DNA from: an uncultured Clostridiaceae bacterium
Lineage (GTDB): Bacteria > Bacillota > Clostridia > TANB77 > CAG-508
Reading direction: 5' to 3'
NCBI GenBank assembly: GCA_948444845.1
Contig: CAOJVB010000005.1
Coordinates: 1-64,000 of the forward strand
Length of the DNA: 64,000 bases
Under the pieces are notes generated by a model. It made no database searches, had not been told where the DNA came from, and saw only the letters and a program-made list of their open reading frames with translations. The first letter of the stretch is position 1. Every line of letters begins with the position of its first letter. Shown here one piece after another: positions 8,672-18,062 of this stretch. A program made the position numbers and the translations under genes.

Positions 8672-9409
8672 ATGAAAAATAATAAAAAAATAAATAATCT
8701 AACAAATAAATTAGTTCTAGTCATTTTAGTTATTATAATAGGAACAATAGGTTATTTTTTTGAAGGCGGAAATTATAATGACAATATTCAAAATGTAAAT
8801 ACATTAGCATTTGATATACAATCGATTCCAGAATATGAAAAATCTCCATACATAATAATAAATAACAATATGCCATCTTTTGAAGAAGCAGACTATACAC
8901 AAAAAGCATTTGAAAAATATAGCCCATTAGATAGTTTAGGTAGGTGTGGTGTAGCATATGCCAATATATGCAAAGAAATAATGCCAGCAAAAGGAGAAAA
9001 AAGAGAAGCCATAGGAATGATAAAACCATCAGGTTGGCAAACAGTAAAATATGAAGGAATAGTAGAAGGAAATTACCTATACAATAGGTGCCACCTAATA
9101 GGTTACCAACTAGCAGGAGAAAACGCAAATGAAAAAAACTTAATAACTGGAACTCGATATATGAACGTAGAAGGAATGCTACCATTCGAAAACAAAGTAG
9201 CAGACTATATAGAAGAAAAACCAGAAAACCATGTTTTATATAGAGTTACACCAGTATTCCAAGAAAATAACCTAGTAGCAAGTGGAGTACAAATAGAAGC
9301 GTATTCTATTGAAGATAATGGAAAGGGAGTATGTTTTAATGTATATATATACAATGTTCAACCAGGTATAAAAATAGACTATGCTACTGGAAAAAGTGAA
9401 TTGGAATAA
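8672..9409 (+). CDS. Exported DNA/RNA non-specific endonuclease (EndA/NucA-like)
   Basis: A 245-residue protein with an N-terminal membrane anchor or signal (about residues 15-32, VLVILVIIIGTIGYFF). The beta-beta-alpha metal nuclease core contains RCHLIGYQL with the presumed general base H141, then ENANEKNLITGTRYMN, matching the (D/N)RGHLIGYQLGG...NLVTGT...N pattern of EndA-like nucleases. The Gly normally before His is Cys140. I chose the ATG at 8672, after AGGAAAGGTAAAAATCAA; the frame is open to 8543, but that part overlaps the preceding gene. Likely roles are uptake or scavenging of DNA outside the cell, inferred from the family. Confidence 0.85.
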   Translation: MKNNKKINNLTNKLVLVILVIIIGTIGYFFEGGNYNDNIQNVNTLAFDIQSIPEYEKSPYIIINNNMPSFEEADYTQKAFEKYSPLDSLGRCGVAYANICKEIMPAKGEKREAIGMIKPSGWQTVKYEGIVEGNYLYNRCHLIGYQLAGENANEKNLITGTRYMNVEGMLPFENKVADYIEEKPENHVLYRVTPVFQENNLVASGVQIEAYSIEDNGKGVCFNVYIYNVQPGIKIDYATGKSELE

Positions 9410-9425
9410 AAATTAAATAATTTTA

Positions 9426-9454
9426 TTGCTTTATGTTAAACCTTGTGATATAAT
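9426..9454 (+). promoter_or_regulatory. Promoter of the 9507 gene
   Basis: TTGCTT (9426-9431) and TATAAT (9449-9454) with 17-bp spacing. Confidence 0.65.
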
Positions 9455-9506
9455 GCAATGCAGTAACAATAGTAGAAACCTAATAACTTTATAAGGAGGA
9501 AACAAT

Positions 9507-10112
9507 ATGAGTGAATACAAAATGAATCAGTACGATTTACAAAGTTATTTTAAAAGTTTATGCAATAGCTTTTATATTGCATATGAACAAGTAAAGCGGT
9601 TAGAAAAAGAAGAGGATGCTTTAGTAAACGATTATAATGAAGAAGATTTAGAAATGGTAAAAAGTCTTCTCGAAATCTCAGTAGATGATAGTACGCAAAA
9701 TAAGTATATCACTTATAAGTATTCATATGAAGAATTAGAAAAAGAAAAAGAACGACTAGAAGCGGAAGAGCAAGAGTTTGATAGAAAAACTGAAGAGCTG
9801 GGGAAAATATGTAGTTATTGGTCTAATAATATGTGGAAAGACTTTGAAGCCATTAAAAGTGTTTTATATACAATAAAAGATAATGGTTTTTCAATTATTG
9901 TAACTACAAAAGCAGAAATATATGCGCTCATAAGATTTTATTATACTTATAAAGTGAAAGACTACCCTATTATTAATATGGAAGAAGAATACAGGCAAGC
10001 ATTCCCTACTATAGAAGAGTTGAGTGATGACTTCCTTTTTGCATATGAAGAAGCTCTCAATGAAAATGGATTCCCCAATACTATGGACTTGCTATATGAT
10101 AAATATTTCTAA
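9507..10112 (+). CDS. Hypothetical coiled-coil protein, 201 aa
   Basis: Not recognised. A 201-residue acidic soluble protein with a Glu/Lys-rich coiled-coil segment at about residues 70-100 and an aromatic-rich second half. It has its own promoter, a strong ATAAGGAGGAAAC site and its own terminator, so it is a stand-alone unit. Codon use is less AT-biased than that of the flanking genes. Residue 31 is an in-frame CGG at 9597-9599 that must be read as a normal triplet, since +1 gives GGT then TAG. Its upstream arrangement resembles that of the 2978 gene. Confidence 0.75.
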   Translation: MSEYKMNQYDLQSYFKSLCNSFYIAYEQVKRLEKEEDALVNDYNEEDLEMVKSLLEISVDDSTQNKYITYKYSYEELEKEKERLEAEEQEFDRKTEELGKICSYWSNNMWKDFEAIKSVLYTIKDNGFSIIVTTKAEIYALIRFYYTYKVKDYPIINMEEEYRQAFPTIEELSDDFLFAYEEALNENGFPNTMDLLYDKYF

Positions 10113-10122
10113 CTAAAGTATG

Positions 10123-10163
10123 CCACCAACTGTACTTAAATAAGTAACAGTTGGTGTTTTTTC
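10123..10163 (+). terminator. Intrinsic terminator
   Basis: Stem CACCAACTGTACTTA / TAAGTAACAGTTGGTG followed by TTTTTTCTTTTTTTT. Confidence 0.85.
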
Positions 10164-10283
10164 TTTTTTTTAATGTAGGGGAGAGCACAAGGTCTGAATC
10201 ATATAGCAATAAGAAATTGTTGATACAAATTGAAAAAATACTAGCTTAACGAATCTACCTTTATTCTTTAAGTGAATTATGTA

Positions 10284-11787
10284 TTAAAATTTCAAATCAC
10301 TCTTAACCAACCCTCTAAGTAAAACAATAGTAGCAAAGTAACAAATACAAAAAATTAAAATTTGAAATACCAATTCAAAAATACTATTAGGGCTATAATT
10401 CCTAAAAATCAAATTAAGTAAAAACACTGCAAAGCAAGGTTTTATCAGCCAATTTGCAAAATCTATTTTAAGCTTAGTTTCTTTAATTAGTAGAAGCAAA
10501 CTAACCAATCCATTTAAAATTTCACTAATAAAAAGCACAACAATATAACCTTTTATACCCTGAATAGGTAGTAAAAAATAAATAAAAGTTATACTCGTAA
10601 ATAAATCCAAGATATTAATTCCCATAACAGCAACTTGCTTATCTAATCCTTTTAAAATACCATCAACAACATTATCAATATACATTAAAACAATAAGAGG
10701 AGAAAGCACTTTTATAAAAATAGAAACATTTGCCTCACTATAAATACTACTAGAAAGCTCCTCCGAAAAGCACCAAAAAATTCCCATAATTAAAAAAGAA
10801 AAAATAAAGCAAAACTTAAGTATCTTATTAATAGCAAAATTAATTCTATTATAGCTCCCTTTAGCATTTAAATACGAAAACTCAGGAATAAGAAGCATAC
10901 TAAAAGAAGAAATAAAACTGCAAGGAAACATTATTAAAGGCATAGCCATACCATTAATCATACCATACTGTGCTAAAGCCTTCTCGCACGATATTCCAGA
11001 CTTCTCCAAACGTATCGGAATAAGAATTTGCTTTAAAGTAGAAAGCCCAGAGCGAACATATGAAGTAAAAGCAATAGGAAGTGTAATTCTTAAAATTTGC
11101 TTTGTATAATTATCGCTTCTATTTATAACATACTTCTTTTTTCTAACATCTCTTTTATAAGAAAAGCCAAGTAATAAAAAAGAAGCAATTTCAGAAATAG
11201 TACTACCTAAAACCAATGAAATACAAGCATATTCAATACCAGAAGGCAAGAAGTAATTAATAAAAAAGCTAACAAAATAAATTTGAACAATTTGCCCTAA
11301 AACTTGAGAAATCGCTGTTTTCTTAACATTCCTAATAGCCGAAAAATACCCATTTATACTACTACTAACCGACAAAAAAGGAAGACTAACCGCAATAATT
11401 CTAAGAGGCATATAGCTAACCTTAGAATGTAGCCAATAAGTAGAAATAAAAGGAGCAAATAAAAATAACAAAACAGCTGAAACAGTCCCCATAAATAAGC
11501 TATAATTAATACACTTCTTAACGGCAAGTTTCATTCCATCTTCCTTGCCATAAGCCATCTGCTCAGAAACAATTCTAGAAGTAGCAAGGTTAACCCCTGA
11601 ACTTGCAAAACACACAAAGAGCATATAAACAGACATAATAAGCTGATAAACCCCGAGCTGCCTCAGCCCCTATTTTATTAGAAATATACACACCAAAAAA
11701 CATACCAATACTTCTAAGCAAAAGAGAAGTACAAGTAAGCAAAATGCCATTAAGTAAAAAAACTTTAACTTTCCTCAAAAAAATCAC
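10284..11787 (-). CDS. spoVB: Stage V sporulation protein B-like flippase, joined through one CGGG +1 site
   Basis: A 500-residue polytopic membrane protein of the MOP/MATE flippase superfamily (SpoVB/MurJ-like), used in spore cortex precursor export. Two overlapping frames join at 11652-11655. The upstream frame reads ...IGAEA-A then meets CGG. Skipping the C gives GGG GTT TAT CAG (G-V-Y-Q), restoring the conserved GxYQLIMSVYMLF stretch. The total length, 1504 nt, is a multiple of three after removing that one C. About twelve hydrophobic segments follow. Start is GTG at 11787, or TTG at 11778, after an AGGTGATTT sequence. The family match on both sides is strong and no other defect is visible. 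If the shift does not happen, only a 65-residue stub is made. Confidence 0.85.
11652..11655 (-). other. +1 recoding site CGGG in spoVB
   Basis: Codons GCT-CGG-G on the minus strand. Reading the quadruplet as Gly restores the frame. This is the only such site on the minus strand. Confidence 0.75.
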
Positions 11788-11879
11788 CTAATTTACTATA
11801 TTAAGTGAAACTTGCAAAAAGTACTAAAATCACCTTATTTATTAATATTCATATAATAAATAAAAAGGTAGGTGGAAAA

Positions 11880-13115
11880 ATGAAAAAACGAGTATTTAAA
11901 ATATTGGTAAGTTTTCTAATAATAGTAACAGCTCCAATGTACATATTAATAGGGCCAGTATATGCATTTTCTCCTTCAAGTGATGTTATATATGAAGGAA
12001 TAGATGTAAGCGGATGGCAAGGAAATATAAATTATGAAGCGGTAAAAGAAAGTGGAATAGAAATAGTATATATGAAAGCAAGTGAAGGAAGCTACTTTGT
12101 AGATCCATACTTTAATCAAAATTACGAAAATGCCAAAGCAAGCAATTTAAAAGTAGGCTTTTACCACTATGTAACAGCAAGAAGCGTAGAAGAAGCAATA
12201 CAAGAAGCAAACTTCTTTGCAGCAACAATTTCAGGTAAAGTACCAGATTGCAGGTTAGCAATGGACTTTGAAAGTTTTGGAAATTTAAGCCCAGAAGAAA
12301 TTACTCAAATTGGATTAGCATTTATGCGAACAGTAGAAAATTTAACTAAAAAAGAAATGGTAATTTATAGTGACACAAGTAATGCGTCATACAGATTCTA
12401 TGGAGAACTAACAAGCTATCCTTTATGGGTAGCACAATACGAAGTATCAGAGCCAACACCAAACGGTAACTGGAGTACATGGGTAGGCTGGCAATATTCA
12501 GATGCAGGAGAAATACCAGGAATAAGTGGATATGTAGACAGAGATAAATTTACAGACGGAATACTATTAAACAGTTCGTCAGAAATTCCACTTCCAGATA
12601 ACTGGGATAAACCAGTAGCAGGAGGAACAAGCACAATAACAATACAAAGAGGCGACACTTTAAGTAGGTTAGCCCTAGAATATAATACAACGGTATCAAG
12701 ACTAGTAGAATTAAACAATATAGCAAATCCAAACTTAATTTATACAGGAGAAACTTTAATAGTACCAAGTGGAGAAACGCCAACAGACACAGACGGAAAT
12801 TCAACCTCAGGTCAAACAATATATATTGTAAAAGCAGGAGACACCCTAAACCAAATAGCAGTAAGTTTCGGAACAACAGCAAGAGCCATAGCAGTAGAAA
12901 ATGGAATAAGAAACATAAACCTAATATATGTAGGACAAAGGCTAATAATACCAACAAACCGCTACGACCTAAACCACACTCTATACAAAATAAGATGGGG
13001 AGACACACTATACAGTATATCAAGAAGATACGGAGTACCAATAGCCACAATAGTAAGGCTAAACCGAATTCAAAACCCAAACCTAATCTACGCCGGCCAA
13101 ACAATAAGAATTTAG
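11880..13115 (+). CDS. Secreted GH25 lysozyme with three LysM repeats
   Basis: A 411-residue exported peptidoglycan hydrolase. An N-terminal signal/anchor spans residues about 6-30. The GH25 catalytic domain runs from about 38 to 235, starting at EGIDVSGWQG (D42) and with the catalytic DFE at D129-F-E131. Three LysM wall-binding repeats follow at about 253-297, 318-362 and 366-411, each with the GDTL...N(P/I)NLIY.G pattern. The ATG at 11880 follows AGGTAGGTGGAAAA; the frame is open further upstream, but this start gives a proper signal sequence. All Gly codons are ordinary. It is divergent from spoVB. Confidence 0.92.
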   Translation: MKKRVFKILVSFLIIVTAPMYILIGPVYAFSPSSDVIYEGIDVSGWQGNINYEAVKESGIEIVYMKASEGSYFVDPYFNQNYENAKASNLKVGFYHYVTARSVEEAIQEANFFAATISGKVPDCRLAMDFESFGNLSPEEITQIGLAFMRTVENLTKKEMVIYSDTSNASYRFYGELTSYPLWVAQYEVSEPTPNGNWSTWVGWQYSDAGEIPGISGYVDRDKFTDGILLNSSSEIPLPDNWDKPVAGGTSTITIQRGDTLSRLALEYNTTVSRLVELNNIANPNLIYTGETLIVPSGETPTDTDGNSTSGQTIYIVKAGDTLNQIAVSFGTTARAIAVENGIRNINLIYVGQRLIIPTNRYDLNHTLYKIRWGDTLYSISRRYGVPIATIVRLNRIQNPNLIYAGQTIRI

Positions 13116-13241
13116 TGTCAATGGGGACGGAGCTTTTTGACAATTTTTTTGTCACTTGGGATACACATTAAAAAAATTTGAATTATTAAGGTCTGTCCCA
13201 CTTGACACATTAATTGTCAAAAAGCCCCGTCCCCATTGACA
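13116..13241. mobile_element. Inverted-repeat element (MITE-like)
   Basis: Left arm 13116-13143 (starting TGTCAATGGGGACGG) and right arm 13214-13241 are inverted copies matching at 27 of 28 positions, separated by 70 bp with no coding capacity. It abuts the lysozyme stop codon and the left end of the AntA remnant. The arms carry the GGGGACGG core shared with other repeats in the window. Confidence 0.75.
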
Positions 13242-13619
13242 ACTAATAAAAAACAAAGAATAGAACAGTATGATTTTATAGAAAATACAGAATTTATTTG
13301 CTTTAACAAATTTGTTAAAGCAAATAAATATGGAAATAAGAGTCTAAAAGAATATTATATTTCAATAGATATGGCAAAAGAATTATGTATGATAGAAAAT
13401 AATAATATGGGTAAAAAACTAAGAAAGTACTTTATAGAAGTAGAAAAAAGATATAGAAGTATAATAGAACAACCACAAAATATATTTGATATTATGCATT
13501 TAGCACTAAAACAAATAGAAGAAAACGAAAAGAAACTTAATTTAGTAGAAAATACATCAAAAGAAAACAAAAAAGAAATAGAAAATATATGCTATAAAGT
13601 AAAAGATATATATCAATAA
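13236..13619 (+). pseudogene. 5'-truncated AntA/AntB-type phage antirepressor remnant
   Basis: The 127-residue frame begins at a TTG inside the right arm of the inverted-repeat element, with no good ribosome binding site. Residues 8-75 (QRIEQYDFIENTEF... through KKLRKYFIEVEKRY) match the AntA/AntB antirepressor domain, but the first 20 or so residues of the domain are missing. A Lys/Glu coiled coil follows. The element insertion probably removed the start. It suggests a past prophage or related mobile element. Whether the remnant is still expressed is unknown. Confidence 0.7.
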
Positions 13620-13800
13620 CAAAATTATAAATGTTAGTAAAACTAATTTGTATAAAAGATAAGTGAAATATAATAATAAAGTATTGAAAAATAAAACAAA
13701 ATATGTTAACATAAATATATATCAAGTTTTAATTTCTGAGCTAAAAACTAACCAAGTAACTATTAATAATTAAGCAAGCCAAATGGCAGGAGGAAAGCAT

Positions 13801-14220
13801 ATGTATAAAGAAGAGAGAAATGAAGTAACTATTAAATTACCATATCAAATTGGTGAGGTTGTAAAAACATATCAGAACGGTCAGCGGTTTACAGACAAAG
13901 TAAGACAGTACGTAATAAGTGATGAAATAAATGTAATTTTGGATGTAAATTGTGAAGAAAATAACCAAATGCCACCTATTGAGCTCAAGGAATTTAGAAA
14001 ACAATGGGAAGCAGAAGAAAGAAAGCAGCCTATGGTAATTGAACTGCCATATGCAGTTGATACTGCTGTAAAGAGTGGAAACCTTAGCGGAAAGATATTC
14101 AGCTATACTGTAAGTGATGATAAAACTACAGTTATTGTGCATTTGAAGAAAGAAGGCAGGTCAAAGCTTTCAAATCCAATTGAACTGGAAGAGTTTAAAA
14201 AGGATTGGAAAAAAGCATAG
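13801..14220 (+). CDS. Hypothetical protein with two tandem repeats, 139 aa
   Basis: Not recognised. The 139 residues are two related units of about 65-70 residues: each starts with an (I/V)xLPYxx strand, has a YxxSD(E/D) stretch and ends PIELxEFxxxW. Internal duplication is therefore visible. ATG at 13801 follows GGCAGGAGGAAAGC. It has its own terminator. Codon use is clearly less AT-biased (CTG, CAG, GCG). An in-frame CGG at 13885-13887 (residue 29) must be an ordinary codon. Confidence 0.75.
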   Translation: MYKEERNEVTIKLPYQIGEVVKTYQNGQRFTDKVRQYVISDEINVILDVNCEENNQMPPIELKEFRKQWEAEERKQPMVIELPYAVDTAVKSGNLSGKIFSYTVSDDKTTVIVHLKKEGRSKLSNPIELEEFKKDWKKA

Positions 14221-14228
14221 TTTAAAAA

Positions 14229-14269
14229 AAGTAAAAAGGATTTCAAATGAAGTCCTTTTTACTTTTTTA
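14229..14269 (+). terminator. Intrinsic terminator
   Basis: Stem AAGTAAAAAGGATTTC / GAAGTCCTTTTTACTT and T-run after the 13801 gene. Confidence 0.8.
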
Positions 14270-14278
14270 TTGAATAGT

Positions 14279-14350
14279 AAAAATCGATTTTAATGTAGGG
14301 GCGTGGACTCTAAGTCCACCTGCGTAGCGAAGCCTCTTTTGTTCTTTTTT
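14279..14350. repeat. TGTAGGGGCG-family repeat
   Basis: AAATCGATTTTAATGTAGGGGCG, a variable stem (GTGGACT/AGTCCAC), then GCGTAGCGAAGCC and a T-rich end. The same order is seen at 16679-16745, 44657-44706 and 49150-49210, with a shorter relative at 22690-22770. Confidence 0.7.
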
Positions 14351-14401
14351 ATGATTAATTAGCGAGTAACTAAATTTTGAAATATAAATCAAATATCAAA
14401 T

Positions 14402-14860
14402 TTAATTTTTTTCATCTTCTACCTTCTTAATTAGCAAATTGCCATTAAATTTATTTTCTACTATTTTGCAAATTATGTTTTTAAAAATATAGTGCTGATT
14501 CTGGTTAAGCAAATCATCAGGTGTAATTAAATTAATAATATTCACCTTTAAGTCATAATTTCTATTGTGCAAGCAATCAAAAATAGCACATTCAACTAGC
14601 CAATCACTTGCATATAATTCAAACATATGGATTAAACCATCTTCAGAAATATTAAAAGTCTCTAAAAAGTCTTCACATACCAAATCAGTATATGTATCTT
14701 TAAAAAGTTTTAAAAGTTCATTTCTGTAGTCTTTTATAAAAGATGTAAGAGCACCTAAAAGTTCATTATTTTGAACTATAAAGTTGTATGCATTAAATCC
14801 ATAGTCAGTATAAGAAAAAGGACCATCTTTTAGTGCAGAGTCAAATTTCTTTCTAAGCAT
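14402..14860 (-). CDS. Hypothetical protein, 152 aa
   Basis: Not recognised. A 152-residue acidic, mainly helical soluble protein with several Cys residues in the middle (about 62-98). The minus-strand ATG at 14860 follows TAGGAGGTATAATT. AT-rich codon use. It stands alone between repeat copies. Confidence 0.7.
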   Translation of the reverse strand: MLRKKFDSALKDGPFSYTDYGFNAYNFIVQNNELLGALTSFIKDYRNELLKLFKDTYTDLVCEDFLETFNISEDGLIHMFELYASDWLVECAIFDCLHNRNYDLKVNIINLITPDDLLNQNQHYIFKNIICKIVENKFNGNLLIKKVEDEKN

Positions 14861-15010
14861 AATTATACCTCCTAAAATTATTTTAAAGGTTAATGGTTAC
14901 ATAAATTTAAAACATTATATCATAATTTTACAAAAAAGCAATAAAAATGCAAATAAATTTACACAAAACAAATCTAGTTACCATAAAATATAATATGAAA
15001 TAAAAAATAA

Positions 15011-15058
15011 TTCCCAAAAGGGACAGATACCCCAAAAGGAAACGTCCCCAATGGGAAC
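15011..15058. repeat. GGGGACG-family repeat (inverted relative to 2803)
   Basis: TTCCCAAAAGGGACAGAT ... GGAAACGTCCCCAATGGGAA, the reverse complement of the repeat after mgtA with few changes. It lies just before the ABC transporter genes. Confidence 0.7.
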
Positions 15059-15073
15059 AAAGGTAGGTGCAAA

Positions 15074-15817
15074 ATGAAAGAAGTTTTAAAAGTAGAGAAT
15101 GTATCAAAAAAATATCAGGCAGCTAACGGAGAAGTAGAAGCTCTAACAAATGTAAATTTTTCTATTAATGAAGGCGAGTTTGTAAGTTTAATTGGACCAA
15201 GTGGATGTGGAAAATCTACAATGTTATCTATTATTGCGGGCTTAGAAGAAAAGACATCAGGAGAAATTATAATAGATGGAGAAATAGGTTATATGCTTCA
15301 AAAAGATAGCCTTTTAGAATGGCTAACTATTTATAAAAATGTAATGTTTGGATTAGAAATAAGAAAGCTAAAAACCACAGAAAATGTACAATATGTGGAT
15401 AACCTACTTAAAAAATATGGTTTATATGAATTTAAAGACAAATATCCAAACCAACTATCAGGCGGTATGAGGCAAAGAGCAGCTTTAATTAGAACTCTAG
15501 CAATAAAGCCTAAAATATTACTATTAGATGAAGCATTTTCAGCCTTAGACTATCAAACAAGAATAATGGTAACAAAGGATATTTACGATATTTTAAGAAA
15601 CGAAGGAATTACAGCACTAATTGTAACACATGACATTTCAGAAGCTATAAGTATGTCTGATAGAGTTATAGTATTAAGTAATAGACCAGCCACTGTAAAA
15701 GAAATTCATAAAATAGACTTTGAAATGGAAAATAGAACACCACTAAACTGCCGAGAAAGCCCTAAATTTAGCAAATATTTTGATACCATTTGGAAAGGAC
15801 TAGATGTACATGGATAA
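15074..15817 (+). CDS. ABC importer ATPase, SsuB/TauB-like
   Basis: A 247-residue cytoplasmic nucleotide-binding subunit. Walker A GPSGCGKST at 41-49, signature LSGGMRQR at about 127-134, and Walker B ILLLDEAFSALD at about 149-160. Of the ABC families it best resembles the nitrate/sulfonate/taurine/thiamine-precursor group. It overlaps the permease gene by 14 bp. The likely binding protein is at 21578, more than 5 kb away. Substrate cannot be read from sequence. Confidence 0.9.
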   Translation: MKEVLKVENVSKKYQAANGEVEALTNVNFSINEGEFVSLIGPSGCGKSTMLSIIAGLEEKTSGEIIIDGEIGYMLQKDSLLEWLTIYKNVMFGLEIRKLKTTENVQYVDNLLKKYGLYEFKDKYPNQLSGGMRQRAALIRTLAIKPKILLLDEAFSALDYQTRIMVTKDIYDILRNEGITALIVTHDISEAISMSDRVIVLSNRPATVKEIHKIDFEMENRTPLNCRESPKFSKYFDTIWKGLDVHG

Positions 15818-16611
15818 AGAAAAAAATATATCAGAAGATAGAAAAAAATACTTAAGAAAACAAAGAAATCAAAAAGTTTTAATAAAAGTAGTTCAATTCA
15901 GTATTGTTATTGGACTTACCCTATTGTGGGAAGTACTCGCAAATAAAGGCATTATAGATAGCTTCATTATGAGCCAGCCTTCTAGAATAGTAAAAACATT
16001 TTTAAATTTATCACAAAATAATTTGTTAGAACATATTAAAGTAACTTGCTTAGAAACACTAATAGGCTTTTTGCTAGGAACATTTTTAGGAGCAGTTATA
16101 GCAATTATGCTATGGTGGTCAAAGTTCCTATCAAAAGTTGCAGAGCCATTTTTGGTAGTACTAAACAGTCTTCCAAAAGTAGCACTTCGGGCCAGTTATA
16201 ATTATATGGGTAGGAGCAGGAATGCCAGCAATTATAGTAATGGCACTTGCAATCTCCTTAGTAGTAACAATATTAGAAATATTAAATGGATTCTTAAATA
16301 CAGATAAAGAACTTATAAAAATGGCAAAAACCTTCCACGCAAACAAACTTCAAATACTATCAAGAATTATAATACCAGCAAATAAAGCCACATTTTTCAA
16401 CTCACTAAAAGTAAACATAGGGCTTTCACTAGTAGGCGTAATAACAGGAGAATTCTTAGTTTCAAAAGCAGGGCTTGGCTATTTAATAGTATATGGAGGT
16501 CAAGTATTCCAATTAGACCTAGTAATGACAAGTGTTATAATATTAGCAATTGTAGCATATATTATGTACCAAGCAGTTGTTATGTTAGAAAAGGTTCTAG
16601 TTAAAAAATAA
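15804..16611 (+). CDS. ABC importer permease, SsuC/TauC-like, joined through one CGGG +1 site
   Basis: A 268-residue permease with about six membrane segments. The zero frame runs to 16187 (...LPKVAL) and meets CGG. Skipping the C at 16188 reads GGG CCA GTT ATA, giving the conserved LPKVALGPVIIIWVG stretch of binding-protein-dependent permeases, and continues to 16611 including the EAA-like loop (ELIKMAKTFHANK). Total length, 808 nt, becomes a multiple of three on removing that single C. Without the shift the frame runs on into a stop near 16307 and the second half is lost. The start at 15804 has GGAAAGG 5 bp upstream. The gene lies in an operon with the ATPase. Confidence 0.85.
16188..16191 (+). 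other. +1 recoding site CGGG in the ABC permease
   Basis: Codons CTT-CGG-G. Reading CGGG as Gly restores the conserved permease sequence downstream. Confidence 0.75.
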
Positions 16612-17041
16612 GAAAAAATAGGTAATTAATAATACTGTAGTGGCACGGGGCACCGTGCCCTTTATTATTATATAGGAAAAATCGATTTTAAATTGTAGGG
16701 GCGAGCATTGCTCGTCAGCGTGACGAAGCCACTTTTGTCATTGTATAGGAAAGCTCAATTTAAAAACAAGGGGCACCGTTTGTGGGAATACCTCAAAGGA
16801 CAAGACACCACTGTACCCTTTGCTCTATAATAATAAAATATTATATTTAAATATATAAATTATAAAATTAATTCATAAAAACTTACATAAATTCATATAA
16901 AAGGTTGCAATAATTCACATAATGTAATAGAATAAATACCGTAAAAATTAAAAAGGAGGTTATAAAAAAGGGAATATAAACTAATATTCCTTAAAAAGCA
17001 ACTATAAACCAAGCATCTCAAGAAGAAAAGGAGAAAAAAGT
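16612..17041. repeat. Repeat-filled intergenic region
   Basis: 430 bp without a gene. A GGCACGGGGCACCGTGCC palindrome at about 16641-16660; a TGTAGGGGCG-family copy at 16679-16745 (GCGAGCATTGCTCGTC stem, GCGTGACGAAGCCAC tail); and a GGGGCACCGTTTGTGGGAATACC copy at 16766-16826, whose relative is at 23395-23453. The last 120 bp are an AT-rich leader to the HflK-like gene with two AGGAG-type sites. Confidence 0.65.
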
Positions 17042-18061
17042 ATGACAGTAATATTTGTACTATTAATCATTGCTCTATTGGTTTCAAGAACGGTATTTTC
17101 AGTTATAATAAGTTTAGTAGAAAAGGCAGATTCAGAATTAGAAGAAGAAGAGAGAAAACACCTTCGAAAAATTAACAGAATTGCTTCTATTGCAATATGC
17201 ATTGCCATTGCGATAACTACAATCGCTTCATCGGTATATGTAATAGGGGAGCAAAACTTAGCTATTGTTACAACATTTGGCAAGGCAGAAGCAGTTTCTG
17301 GAACAGGAATACATTTTAGAATTCCTTTCATCCAAAAGGTGAAAAAGTTGGACAGTACTATTCAAGGTCTAGCAATTGGCTATCAGGAAGAAGACAATGA
17401 AGGCCAAGAAAATGATAGCCTAATGATAACCACGGATTTTAATTTTGTTAATGTTGATTTCTACGTGGAGTACAGAATTAATGATGCGATTATGTATGAA
17501 TATGGATCTTCAGATCCAGTAGGAATACTGAAAAACATCGCACAGGCTTCTATTAGGAATACCATCGGCTCATATAGAGTTGATGATGTTCTTACAACAG
17601 GAAAAAGCGAAATTCAGGCTGTAATAAAAGAAGACATCATAAAAGAACTGGAAAACCGGAAAACCGGATTAATGCTAGTGAATGTTACGATACAAGATGC
17701 AGAGCCACCAACAGCTGAGGTTTCAGAAGCATTCAAAAGCGTTGAAAATGCAAAGCAACAGGCAGATACCAATCGAAACAACGCTGAGAAGTATCAAAAT
17801 GAGGAGTTACCAAAAGCACGAGCAGAGGCAGACGCAATTATACAAGATGCAAATGCTACAAAGCAGGAAAGGATAGACGAGGCAAATGGTGAAGTAGCAC
17901 TCTTTAATGCGATGTACGAAGAGTATAAAAAGGATCCAGATACTTCTAAAATAAGAATGTACTATGAAGCAATGGAAGAATTACTACCTAATTTACAAAT
18001 TATAGTAAATGGTACAGATTCTGAAATTAAACCTATAATTGTTCAGCAGGAGGGAAAGTAA
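17042..18061 (+). CDS. SPFH/Band 7 protein, HflK-like
   Basis: A 339-residue membrane-anchored protein with two N-terminal hydrophobic segments (about 3-26 and 46-68), then an SPFH domain starting at GEQNLAIVTTFGKA (about 73). The IQDAEPPTAEV segment (about 219-229) and Ala/Glu/Lys-rich coiled coil (about 235-300) match HflK. HflK and HflC form a large complex that in E. coli controls the FtsH protease; that role is inferred here. It precedes the HflC-like gene with 1 bp between stop and start. Codon use (CAG, ACG, ATC, GAT) is less AT-rich than the flanks. It contains an in-frame CGG at 17657-17659 that must be a normal codon. It may be horizontally acquired. Confidence 0.85.
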   Translation: MTVIFVLLIIALLVSRTVFSVIISLVEKADSELEEEERKHLRKINRIASIAICIAIAITTIASSVYVIGEQNLAIVTTFGKAEAVSGTGIHFRIPFIQKVKKLDSTIQGLAIGYQEEDNEGQENDSLMITTDFNFVNVDFYVEYRINDAIMYEYGSSDPVGILKNIAQASIRNTIGSYRVDDVLTTGKSEIQAVIKEDIIKELENRKTGLMLVNVTIQDAEPPTAEVSEAFKSVENAKQQADTNRNNAEKYQNEELPKARAEADAIIQDANATKQERIDEANGEVALFNAMYEEYKKDPDTSKIRMYYEAMEELLPNLQIIVNGTDSEIKPIIVQQEGK

Positions 18062-18062
18062 T

